Positions 57,590 to 64,000 of a stretch of 64,000 nt of DNA are shown piece by piece. The DNA lies in NCBI RefSeq assembly GCF_046098205.1, contig NZ_JBJURJ010000026.1:1-64000 (forward strand), read 5' to 3'. Numbering within the stretch: position 1 is the first letter of the stretch; each line of letters begins with the position of its first letter. Under the pieces are notes generated by a model. It saw nothing but the letters and a program-made list of their open reading frames with translations, was not told the origin of the DNA and searched no databases. Made by a program: the position numbers and the translations under genes. Source of the DNA: Paenibacillus_AR mesotrionivorans (GTDB lineage Bacteria; Bacillota; Bacilli; Paenibacillales; NBRC-103111).

Positions 57590-57874
57590 ATGATGGTGGA
57601 AACGGGCAAGATTAAGCGCCAGGAAGTCAAGATGCTAAACCGGAAGCTTTTGGAGCTGTCCGGAGTCATGAATGTGGAGAGCTTTGACAATGAGGAGTTT
57701 CTGCTGGAGACCGAGATGGGGTACCTGATGATCAAAGGCTCCAATCTCCATATCAAGAACCTGAACCTGGAGCAGGGACTGGTCGCCATCGAGGGATTGG
57801 TGAACGAGCTGGCTTATGTGGACGGGGGAAGCGGCGGTAAATCCAAAGGCTTTTTGGGGAAACTGTTTAAGTGA
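57590..57874 (+). CDS. yabP: Sporulation protein YabP
   Basis: A 94-residue protein with the YabP/YqfC-type beta pattern (KIKRQEVKMLNRKLLELSGVMNVESFDNEEFLLETEMGYLMIKG...). YabP is made in the mother cell and is required for sporulation, with an unknown mechanism related to YqfC and cortex formation. The ATG follows GAGGGAGGGG. It overlaps yabQ by 4 nt (GTGA). Confidence 0.93.
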   Translation: MMVETGKIKRQEVKMLNRKLLELSGVMNVESFDNEEFLLETEMGYLMIKGSNLHIKNLNLEQGLVAIEGLVNELAYVDGGSGGKSKGFLGKLFK

Positions 57875-58434
57875 GTCTATCTGCCCAATTCGCCACCATG
57901 GGGCTTATGCTGGCCAGCGGCATCGGGATTGGTCTATTGTTCGACCTGTACCGGGTTCTGGCGCATGAGCTCCGGATTCCCCGATGGCTGATCCCTCTTT
58001 TTGACCTGGCCTATTGGGTTATCGCCACGATTTTTGTGTTCCGTATGCTGTTTATCGGTAATTTCGGACAAGTCCGGGTGTTTGTGTTTCTCGGGCTGGC
58101 TGCCGGATACACCGTTTATTTCTTGGGATTAAGCCGTTCTTCTGTCAAAATGATCAAAATGGTGCTCCGCGGAATTGAAGCCGTGATTCAATTTGTGATA
58201 CGCTGTGTAGAGATTCTTATTATCCGGCCATTCCGATTACTTGTCCGGGTAGTCCGTTTCCTGCTGGGAATCGTGACTGCAGTCGCTATGTTCCTGTACA
58301 AAGTTGTGATACAATTGCTCTATCCTTTGCGTCTTTTGCTCCGTTTTGTAGGACGGGCAGTCAAGCCTTATGCCAAGCTGCCGCGTTGGGTGAAAGGTCC
58401 CTGGTTGGCCTTCCGGCGGTGGCTCAAACGGTAA
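57871..58434 (+). CDS. yabQ: Spore cortex biosynthesis membrane protein YabQ
   Basis: A 187-residue membrane protein with hydrophobic segments near residues 5-28, 42-65 and 68-90, then a long basic amphipathic region rich in Arg/Leu/Val (FVIRCVEILIIRPFRLLVRVVRFLLGIV). YabQ localises to the forespore membrane and is needed for cortex formation. It begins with GTG at the yabP stop. Confidence 0.9.
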   Translation: MSLSAQFATMGLMLASGIGIGLLFDLYRVLAHELRIPRWLIPLFDLAYWVIATIFVFRMLFIGNFGQVRVFVFLGLAAGYTVYFLGLSRSSVKMIKMVLRGIEAVIQFVIRCVEILIIRPFRLLVRVVRFLLGIVTAVAMFLYKVVIQLLYPLRLLLRFVGRAVKPYAKLPRWVKGPWLAFRRWLKR

Positions 58435-58461
58435 GACGCTTCATGAACGGGAGGAAAGCTC

Positions 58462-58803
58462 ATGTCCAGGGAACGCGCCGGCAGTGTCGGAAGCAAAGCT
58501 TCCGCCAGCCCCAAAACTGGCGCAAGCCGAAAACGCATCCGTCTTGTGACCATAGGGGTGCTGGCCTTGACCATGTGGGCCGGAGCCACCGTCTGGAGCC
58601 AGATGAAGAGAACCGACGAGATTACAATCCGTCTGGAGGCGCTTGGGGGCAAGCTGAACGATACGGTGCAGATGAACGAAAAGCTCAAACGTGAAGTTGA
58701 GCGGATGTCCGATCCGGAATACCGGGAGGAACGTATCCGCAAAGACAATCATATGTTTAAACAAGGGGAAACGGTGTTCGATGTGCCGCGGACAACTCCG
58801 TAG
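58462..58803 (+). CDS. divIC: Cell division protein DivIC (FtsB family)
   Basis: A 113-residue single-pass protein: a basic cytoplasmic N-terminus (~1-32), a membrane helix at ~33-52 (VTIGVLALTMWAGATVWSQ) and an extracellular coiled coil (~55-85), ending in EERIRKDNHMFKQGETVFDVP. DivIC joins FtsL and DivIB in activating septal wall synthesis. GGGAGG precedes the ATG. It follows yabQ by 27 nt as in B. subtilis. Confidence 0.92.
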   Translation: MSRERAGSVGSKASASPKTGASRKRIRLVTIGVLALTMWAGATVWSQMKRTDEITIRLEALGGKLNDTVQMNEKLKREVERMSDPEYREERIRKDNHMFKQGETVFDVPRTTP

Positions 58804-58922
58804 ACGGAGGATGCCCGGCTTTTGTTGACCGATTTTGGCCCTTCGGGTATAATGCTCATAGCCCGTTCTTTTTGGATTATTCGGATCGGCTTTATTATGT
58901 CAAGGGAGGAACAATTACCTTT

Positions 58923-59435
58923 ATGGCAATTGAAGTAGGCAGCAAGCTTGAGGGAAAGGTGACAGGCATCACTCATTTCGGAGCGTTCGTTGAACTTCCG
59001 GAAGGACAGACAGGCCTTGTTCACATCTCGGAAATTGCGGACAATTACGTGAAAGATGTTAATGATCATCTGAAGCTGGCGGATAAGGTTACCGTCAAGG
59101 TGATCAACGTGGACAAGGACGGAAAGATCGGCCTTTCAATCAAGCAAGCCGTCGACAAACCTCCAGGTGAGACCCCGGCCAGACCTGAACGCCGTAGCTT
59201 TCCTCCCCGCGAACGCAGTGAAGGTGGAGGCGGATTTGGCGGTGGTGGTGGCGGCGGTGGATTCGGAGGCGGACGCGGAGACCGTGGCGGACGTTCCTTC
59301 CAAAGGCCCCCTATGGGCAAGCCGTCCTTCGAAGACAAGATGTCGAAGTTCCTGAAGGACAGCGAGGAGCGGATGTCCTCGATCAAGAAGAATACGGAAG
59401 GCAAGCGGGGAGGCCGCGGCGCGCGCCGCGACTAA
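58923..59435 (+). CDS. yabR: S1 RNA-binding domain protein YabR with Gly-rich RGG-like tail
   Basis: A 170-residue protein: an S1 OB-fold at ~1-75 (IEVGSKLEGKVTGITHFGAFVELPEGQTGLVHISEIADNYVKDVNDHL...KIGLSIKQA), nearly identical to B. subtilis YabR, then a linker and a glycine-rich stretch with RGDRGGR-type repeats (~100-140). It ends with a basic, Gly/Arg tail. It probably binds RNA; the RGG-like part is longer than in B. subtilis. Start ATG 58923 aligns with family starts although GGGAGG lies ~13 nt upstream. Confidence 0.9.
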   Translation: MAIEVGSKLEGKVTGITHFGAFVELPEGQTGLVHISEIADNYVKDVNDHLKLADKVTVKVINVDKDGKIGLSIKQAVDKPPGETPARPERRSFPPRERSEGGGGFGGGGGGGGFGGGRGDRGGRSFQRPPMGKPSFEDKMSKFLKDSEERMSSIKKNTEGKRGGRGARRD

Positions 59436-59451
59436 GTCCCGACATTCATAG

Positions 59452-59488
59452 AGCCGTGCGGATCCTGTGAATCCGTACGGCTTTTTTT
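59452..59488 (+). terminator. Terminator of yabR
   Basis: AGCCGTGCGGAT and ATCCGTACGGCT (one G-T pair) around a 7-nt loop, then TTTTTTT. Confidence 0.9.
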
Positions 59489-59503
59489 GCTTTGGGCGAT
59501 GAC

Positions 59504-59533
59504 TTGACGCAGCGCAGATTCATCGGGTATACT
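59504..59533 (+). promoter_or_regulatory. tRNA-Met promoter
   Basis: TTGACG (59504-59509), 18 nt and TATACT (59528-59533), 17 nt before the tRNA 5' end. Confidence 0.8.
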
Positions 59534-59550
59534 CATGCTTGTCCATATGC

Positions 59551-59624
59551 GGCGGTGTAGCTCAGCTGGCTAGAGCGTTCGGTTCATACCCGAAAGGTCG
59601 GGGGTTCGATTCCCTTCGCCGCTA
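59551..59624 (+). tRNA. tRNA-Met (CAT), elongator type
   Basis: The 74-nt cloverleaf has acceptor GGCGGTG pairing with CGCCGCT (two wobbles), a GTTCGATT-type T loop, D arm GCTCAGCTGGCTAGAGC and anticodon CAT in CGGTTCATACCCG. It closely matches the B. subtilis elongator tRNA-Met sequence. Position 1 is not a C-A mismatch, which argues against an initiator. No CCA is encoded. A tRNA-Met also lies between yabR and spoIIE in B. subtilis. Confidence 0.95.
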
Positions 59625-59643
59625 TATGTATTCTTTTGCACAT

Positions 59644-59672
59644 TCCCTTGCCGAGCCGGTAGGGGATTTTTT
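59644..59672 (+). terminator. tRNA-Met terminator
   Basis: TCCCTTGCC and GGTAGGGGA (two wobble pairs) around GAGCC, followed by TTTTTTG. Confidence 0.78.
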
Positions 59673-59880
59673 GTCTTCGCCATCCGCAGATTTGGAGGGG
59701 GACCAAAAAAAGTTTTCCGCATTTCTTGGCAATCCCTCCGGCGACTGATTCACATCGACACCATTTTTTGGCGGCGCGCGCTCACGTTTTGCGGATTGTT
59801 GGGGAATGGGCCGATAGCTTTCTGTCTCCCAATTCCCCTAATCCGTTACCCCATAAAGGAAAGCGCTCTTTCGCGCGGAC

Positions 59881-59946
59881 TGTCGGAAACTTTTTAAGGT
59901 CTAGCAACTGAATCTGACAAACTTTCTGATAGATTCACTCTATAAT
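59881..59946 (+). promoter_or_regulatory. spoIIE promoter with 21-bp spacer and candidate Spo0A box
   Basis: CTGACA (59914-59919) and TATAAT (59941-59946) are separated by exactly 21 nt, the unusual spacing of the Spo0A-activated B. subtilis spoIIE promoter. TGTCGGA (59881-59887), one mismatch from the Spo0A box TGTCGAA, lies upstream. The preceding 200 nt (59673-59880) show no ORF or repeat. Confidence 0.72.
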
Positions 59947-60048
59947 AGGGTTCACTTAACGACATTCCGATTAGGAGCGTCCATGTTGCCCTTGTAGTGC
60001 TGTCAGCCGGCGGCCGCTTGCCAATGAAAACTGATTAAGGTGGTGCAA

Positions 60049-62550
60049 TTGATCATTATGCAAAAGCCGAACAAGATGATTGGAATGGAACAAGTGATCC
60101 CCGCCCAGGCACGCAAGATAACCCAGGGCCTGAAAGCCCTCTTACTGGAAAACCGTCTGACACAGGCCTGGATCATCCGCAAGTGGGCCATATTGCTGAT
60201 AGGTGTTGCCTTTCTGTTGGGCCGGGCCACAATTTTGGACAGGCTGTCGCCCTTTGCCATTGCGTACTTTGCCGTTATTCTGTTTGTCCGGCGGGAGCTG
60301 GTGCCTTGGGTGGGCCTGGCACTGGCCGCAGGAAGCATCTTTTCTCCGGCCGCCCATCCCGGCTATGTCATTACGGAGCTCCTGGTGTTTGTCCTGATTC
60401 AGAAGGGTGTAGAAAAATTCGAACGTTCGGATATTTCCCTGCTGCCCTTAATGTCCTTCGCCTCCGTGTTTATGGTGCAGCTCCTCTCTTATGTAATGAA
60501 TGCTGACCTGTCATGGTACACCTTAATGTTAACCGGGGTAGAAGCACTGCTGTCCCTTGTGCTGACGCTGATCTTCATCCAGGCGGTGCCGGTGCTGACC
60601 CAAACCCGTAAGAAATCCAACCTCAAGCACGAGGAAATCATCTGCCTGATTATTCTGCTGGCTTCGGTTATGACCGGGACGGTGGGGTGGCTGGTAGGCG
60701 GGGTTTCCGTGGAGCATGTGTTCTCCCGTTATCTGATTCTGCTCTTCGCTCTGGTGGGCGGCGCACCCTTGGGCGCCTCCGTCGGGGTGATTACCGGACT
60801 GATCCTGAGCCTGGCGGATATGAATGCGATTTACCAGATGAGCCTGCTGGCTTTTGCCGGGCTTCTGGCGGGTCTCTTACGGGAGGGCGGCAAATGGGCG
60901 GCTGCCCTGGGGATGCTGTTAGGCTGCTCCATCCTGACGGTATATGTGGGAGACCAGGCGGCGATTCTGGCTTCAACCTGGGAAACTCTGGTGGCCCTGG
61001 GGCTGTTCCTGCTGACTCCTAAGGAAGCGGTGAAGGTTCTCGCCAAATATGTGCCCGGCACCCAGGAGAATATGAAGAGCCATTACGAATATGCCAAGCG
61101 GGTACGGGACATTACCGCGGGACGGGTGGAGCAGTTCTCCCAGGTGTTCCAGCAGCTGTCCAAAAGCTTCCGCCAGCTGACCGAAGAGGGTATGGAGCGG
61201 AAGAAGGAGGAAGAGGTCAGTCATTTTATGAATGCGGTGGCCAACAAAAGCTGCATGTCCTGCTGGAAAAAGCAGCAGTGCTGGGACAGGCAGTTCTACG
61301 ATACCTATAAATTTATGACGGAAATGATGACCGCTGTGGAGAAAAACGAGCAGTTCTCCCGCAAGGATATCCAGCAGGAATGGCGAAAGGCCTGCCAGCG
61401 GCCGGATCAGGTGCTGGAGGTGATGAAGCAGCAGTATACCCTGTACCGTCATGATCTGCGGTGGAAAAAGCAGATTCTGGAGAGCCGGCAATTGGTGTCG
61501 GAGCAGCTGGTTGGTGTATCCCAGGTTATGGAGGACCTGGCCCGGGAGATTAAACGGGAAGGACAGGAGCTCTACCTGCAGGAGGAGCAGATCAGGAGCG
61601 CACTGGAGGGGCTGGGGCTATCCATTCTGACTATCGATGTGATTAATTTGGAAGAGGGCAATGTGGAGATTGAGATTGTCCATCAATATACCAAGGGCTT
61701 CGACGAATGCCGCAAAATTATTGCGCCGCTGTTATCTGACATTTTGGGTGAGAATATCGCAGTTAAAAAGGAGGTTTCTTCGGATAAAGGGGACGGCTCC
61801 TGTACGGTCACCTTCGGCTCGGCCAAGGAATATGAGGTGGAAACCGGCATCGCCGGAGCGGCCAAGGGCGGCGATCTGCTCTCCGGCGACAGCTTCAGCA
61901 CCGCTGAGCTGGGCAACGGCAAGTTTGTGGTGGCGCTGTCCGACGGCATGGGCAACGGCGAGCGGGCACGGGCGGAGAGCAGCACCGCGCTTACCATTCT
62001 GCAGCAGCTGCTCCAATCAGGCATGGACGAGAAGCTGGCCATTAAGTCCGTCAACTCGGTGCTCTTGCTCCGTTCGCCGGACGAAATGTATGCCACGGTG
62101 GATATGGCGTTAATCGATCTATACAGCGCCGACACCACCTTTATGAAGATCGGTTCCACACCCAGCTTTATCAAACGCGGCAATGAGGTGATCCAAATTA
62201 CCGGCAATAATCTGCCGGTAGGAATCCTGCAGGAGATCGATGTGGATCTGATCAGCACCCAGTTGAAACCCGGAGATGTGCTCATTATGATGACGGACGG
62301 CATCTATGATGCGCCGGGTTATGCGGTCAACAAGGAGATGTGGATGAAGCGTGTTATCGGCGAAATTAACGCCGAAAGCCCGCAGGATATTGCTGATTGC
62401 CTGCTGGAGCGGATTGTCCGGCAGCAGCATGGGGAAATTTCCGACGATATGACGGTTATTGTGGCCCGGATCGAACGGTACCGTCCGGAATGGTCCACCT
62501 TCCGCTGGCCCGGCATCAGCCGGATTGAACGCCCCAAAACGGTTAGTTAG
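60049..62550 (+). CDS. spoIIE: Stage II sporulation protein E (serine phosphatase)
   Basis: An ~833-residue SpoIIE: about ten membrane segments in residues ~40-330, a central FtsZ-interacting region with a conserved Cys-rich NKSCMSCWKKQQCWDRQFY block (~400-420), and a C-terminal PP2C phosphatase (~590-830) with ALSDGMGNGERA and MMTDGIYDAP metal-binding motifs. It dephosphorylates SpoIIAA-P, freeing sigma-F in the forespore, and acts in asymmetric septation. The TTG at 60049 lies 5 nt after AAGGTGG; ATG 60058 and GTG 60040 are alternatives. Confidence 0.95.
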   Translation: MIIMQKPNKMIGMEQVIPAQARKITQGLKALLLENRLTQAWIIRKWAILLIGVAFLLGRATILDRLSPFAIAYFAVILFVRRELVPWVGLALAAGSIFSPAAHPGYVITELLVFVLIQKGVEKFERSDISLLPLMSFASVFMVQLLSYVMNADLSWYTLMLTGVEALLSLVLTLIFIQAVPVLTQTRKKSNLKHEEIICLIILLASVMTGTVGWLVGGVSVEHVFSRYLILLFALVGGAPLGASVGVITGLILSLADMNAIYQMSLLAFAGLLAGLLREGGKWAAALGMLLGCSILTVYVGDQAAILASTWETLVALGLFLLTPKEAVKVLAKYVPGTQENMKSHYEYAKRVRDITAGRVEQFSQVFQQLSKSFRQLTEEGMERKKEEEVSHFMNAVANKSCMSCWKKQQCWDRQFYDTYKFMTEMMTAVEKNEQFSRKDIQQEWRKACQRPDQVLEVMKQQYTLYRHDLRWKKQILESRQLVSEQLVGVSQVMEDLAREIKREGQELYLQEEQIRSALEGLGLSILTIDVINLEEGNVEIEIVHQYTKGFDECRKIIAPLLSDILGENIAVKKEVSSDKGDGSCTVTFGSAKEYEVETGIAGAAKGGDLLSGDSFSTAELGNGKFVVALSDGMGNGERARAESSTALTILQQLLQSGMDEKLAIKSVNSVLLLRSPDEMYATVDMALIDLYSADTTFMKIGSTPSFIKRGNEVIQITGNNLPVGILQEIDVDLISTQLKPGDVLIMMTDGIYDAPGYAVNKEMWMKRVIGEINAESPQDIADCLLERIVRQQHGEISDDMTVIVARIERYRPEWSTFRWPGISRIERPKTVS

Positions 62551-62597
62551 GAAAGTTTTGTCCGTATATCTTTACCCGAATAACGCTGTCTGTCTGC

Positions 62598-62631
62598 AGC
62601 AGGGCCCGGCTTGCCCGGACCCTGCTTTTTG
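62598..62631 (+). terminator. Terminator of spoIIE
   Basis: AGCAGGGCCCGG and CCGGACCCTGCT (one mismatch) around a 5-nt loop, followed by TTTTG. Confidence 0.85.
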
Positions 62632-62700
62632 CCGGTATCAGAGGCTGTTCCATTATTGGCCGCGGTCCCAATTTTTTTGAAGCAAACTCCGTTCCTTCCT

Positions 62701-62730
62701 GTCTAAACACTCTATTAACCGGACATACTA
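62701..62730 (+). promoter_or_regulatory. Candidate sigma-F promoter of yabS-yabT
   Basis: GTCTA (62701-62705), 15 nt and GGACATACTA (62721-62730) match the sigma-F pattern GYWTA-N15-GGnRAnAnTw closely. CCGGACATACT is shared with the fin promoter. It lies 46 nt before the yabS start. Confidence 0.68.
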
Positions 62731-62776
62731 GAGACATAGAGTTCAAGCAAGCACAGGAAAACGGAGGATGGTTAAC

Positions 62777-63499
62777 ATGAAGCAGATTATCTTGATTACC
62801 GACGGCTGCTCCAATGTGGGGGTGGATCCGGTTATTGCCGCCGCCCAAGCGCGGCAGGAGGGGATTGTAGTCCATGTGGTGGGGGTCATCGATCAAGGGG
62901 AGATCGGCGAATTGGGAGCGTCCGAAATTGCCGAAATTGCCAAGGCCGGCGGAGGTATGAGCCGGATTGTACCCTCCGCCCAGCTTTCGGGCACGGTGCA
63001 GATGATGACCCGCAAGACCGTAGCCGGCACTATCCAGCAAGTCGTGGAGCAGGAGCTCCGCCATATTCTGGGGGGCAGCGGCAGTCTGACGGAGCTGGCT
63101 CCGGAGAGGCGCGGGCTGGTGGTACAGGCCGTAGAGGATATGACCGACCGGCTGGGGCTGGAGGTTGCGCTTCTGGTGGATGCCAGCGCCAGCATGAAGC
63201 CGAAGCTTCTGGCGGTTCAGGAGACGGCCCATGATCTGATGGCCAGCCTCAAGGCACGGGGCGGAGAAAGCCGGTTGGCTGTATTCCGGTTCCCCGGTTT
63301 GCAGGGCCAGGAATGCCATATGGAGCTGGGCTTCACTTCCGATCTTGCAAAAGCCCGCAACTTGTTCTATAAAATAAACATGAGAGGCACTACCCCAACC
63401 GGCCCGGCGCTCCTGGAAACCATCCGCTATATGGCGGGTAAACCTGCGCTGCCGCCGGTGGAGGACAAGGACGGATGTCTAAGTGAGTATGTCGTCTAA
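62777..63499 (+). CDS. yabS: vWA-type protein YabS
   Basis: A 240-residue cytoplasmic protein. Its N-terminus opens with QIILITDGCSNVG, normally the third MIDAS strand of a von Willebrand A fold, followed by VVHVVGVIDQ. A middle helical part precedes a second segment with VALLVDASASMKPK, the DxSxS MIDAS motif, and TTPTGPALLETI, the MIDAS Thr loop. The same arrangement occurs in B. subtilis YabS, whose function is unknown. The ATG 62777 lies ~9 nt after GGAGG; ATG 62768 is too close. It overlaps yabT by 11 nt. Confidence 0.9.
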   Translation: MKQIILITDGCSNVGVDPVIAAAQARQEGIVVHVVGVIDQGEIGELGASEIAEIAKAGGGMSRIVPSAQLSGTVQMMTRKTVAGTIQQVVEQELRHILGGSGSLTELAPERRGLVVQAVEDMTDRLGLEVALLVDASASMKPKLLAVQETAHDLMASLKARGGESRLAVFRFPGLQGQECHMELGFTSDLAKARNLFYKINMRGTTPTGPALLETIRYMAGKPALPPVEDKDGCLSEYVV

Positions 63500-64000
63500 C
63501 CCTGTCTTCCCCTTGGGGAAGCGGATTACCGGCAGGTGGAACAAAATAGAATATACGGTGGAACGCGGGCTGGGGGAAGGCGCCAACGGCAAGGTGTATC
63601 TGGTCCGGAGAGGACAAGAGCGGCTGGCTATGAAGGTGGGCTCCGACACGCTGGACCTGCAATCCGAGGTTAACACCCTGAAGGTCCTCTCCGGTATGGA
63701 GGGCTCCTTCCGCCGCTTTCTGGTGGATGTGGATGATGCCGAGGAGCAGGGGCAGGCCATTCCCTTCTACGTTATGCGTTTCGTGGAGGGGCAGCAGCTG
63801 CAGAAGTATCTGTCCCTTAAAGGATCCGCCTGGTTTCCTCTGATCGGCCTGCGGCTGTTGGAGAAGCTGGCGGAGCTGCACCGTACAGGCTATATATTCG
63901 GAGATTTGAAGAAGGAAAATGTGCTGGTTTCCGGGTACGGCATGGTGGAGCTGGTGGATTTCGGCGGGGTCACACCTATAGGCAAGGCGGTTAAGCAGTT
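63489..64000 (+). CDS. yabT: Serine/threonine protein kinase YabT (3' truncated by window end)
   Basis: The frame from ATG 63489 (or GTG 63483) stays open to the window edge (170 residues visible). It shows a glycine-rich loop GLGEGANGKVYLV, the ATP-anchoring Lys in LAMKVG, a catalytic loop FGDLKKENVLV and DFGG. The catalytic Asp, Lys and Asn are kept, but the usual His-Arg before Asp is Phe-Gly. B. subtilis YabT is a forespore Hanks-type kinase activated by DNA that phosphorylates RecA. The start overlaps yabS, so translation is probably coupled. Confidence 0.9.
   Translation, partial: MSSNPVFPLGKRITGRWNKIEYTVERGLGEGANGKVYLVRRGQERLAMKVGSDTLDLQSEVNTLKVLSGMEGSFRRFLVDVDDAEEQGQAIPFYVMRFVEGQQLQKYLSLKGSAWFPLIGLRLLEKLAELHRTGYIFGDLKKENVLVSGYGMVELVDFGGVTPIGKAVKQ

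Overview
The window reads as a chromosomal segment of an endospore-forming Firmicute, most likely Paenibacillus or a close Paenibacillaceae relative. It has moderately high GC and frequent GTG/TTG starts behind strong Shine-Dalgarno sites. It carries many sporulation genes (gin, yabG, spoVG, spoVT, yabP, yabQ, spoIIE, an sspF-type SASP) and several very large S-layer-homology (SLH) proteins. The gene order is almost collinear with the Bacillus subtilis rrnA-to-yabT region (csfB, yaaO, tmk, yaaQ, yaaR, holB, yaaT, yabA, yabB, yabC, abrB, tatD, yabE, rnmV, ksgA, yabG, veg, sspF, ispE, purR, yabJ, spoVG, glmU, prs, ctc, pth, fin, mfd, spoVT, yabM, yabN, yabO, yabP, yabQ, divIC, yabR, tRNA-Met, spoIIE, yabS, yabT). 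All identifications rest on reading the sequence and on knowledge of the families; no database search was run.

Layout. 1-0.35 kb: 3' end of a 23S rRNA and a complete 5S rRNA. 0.35-3.4 kb: a minus-strand accessory block with a YceI-like protein, an M56 (BlaR1/MecR1-type) metallopeptidase, a BlaI/MecI-type repressor and an unknown membrane protein; two copies of a likely BlaI operator sit in front of yceI and the repressor. 3.5-11.1 kb: gin, an amino-acid decarboxylase, tmk, the c-di-AMP receptor darA, and replication/rRNA/tRNA modification genes. 11.2-16.2 kb: abrB with Spo0A-box control, an HD phosphohydrolase where B. subtilis has metS, tatD, and an inserted ecsAB transporter. 16.5-34.3 kb: a c-di-AMP riboswitch driving a YabE-like cell-wall protein, then housekeeping and sporulation genes through mfd and a PrsA-like lipoprotein foldase.

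34.5-52.4 kb is the main accessory island. About 18 kb with four giant secreted SLH proteins is inserted between mfd-prsA and spoVT. The first is a 2,688-residue fusion of a GH115-type xylan alpha-glucuronidase with an SGNH/GDSL esterase, duplicated lectin-like modules, Ig-like domains and a C-terminal SLH anchor. The others are an SLH/beta-solenoid/Ig protein, an SLH-anchored Cthe_2159-like carbohydrate-binding protein, and a convergent SLH/beta-solenoid/YfaP-like protein. Together with the adjacent foldase they suggest a cell-surface polysaccharide capture and debranching locus, which is an inference from domain content.

52.6-64 kb returns to the conserved backbone: spoVT, a SpoVB-like flippase, yabN, an inserted HU gene, rlbA, yabP, yabQ, divIC, yabR, tRNA-Met, spoIIE, yabS and a truncated yabT at the window edge.

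Regulation is unusually readable. Candidate sites include three near-identical sigma-F type promoters (gin, fin, yabS), sigma-H type promoters sharing a 17-bp block (spoVG, HU), a sigma-K type promoter (yabG), a sigma-G type promoter (spoVT), tandem Spo0A boxes at abrB, a 21-bp-spacer promoter at spoIIE, tandem consensus promoters at veg and a PurBox at purR. Three distinct families of short intergenic repeats or hairpins lie downstream of the rRNA operon and between glmU and prs. I saw no insertion sequences, prophage genes or CRISPR array.
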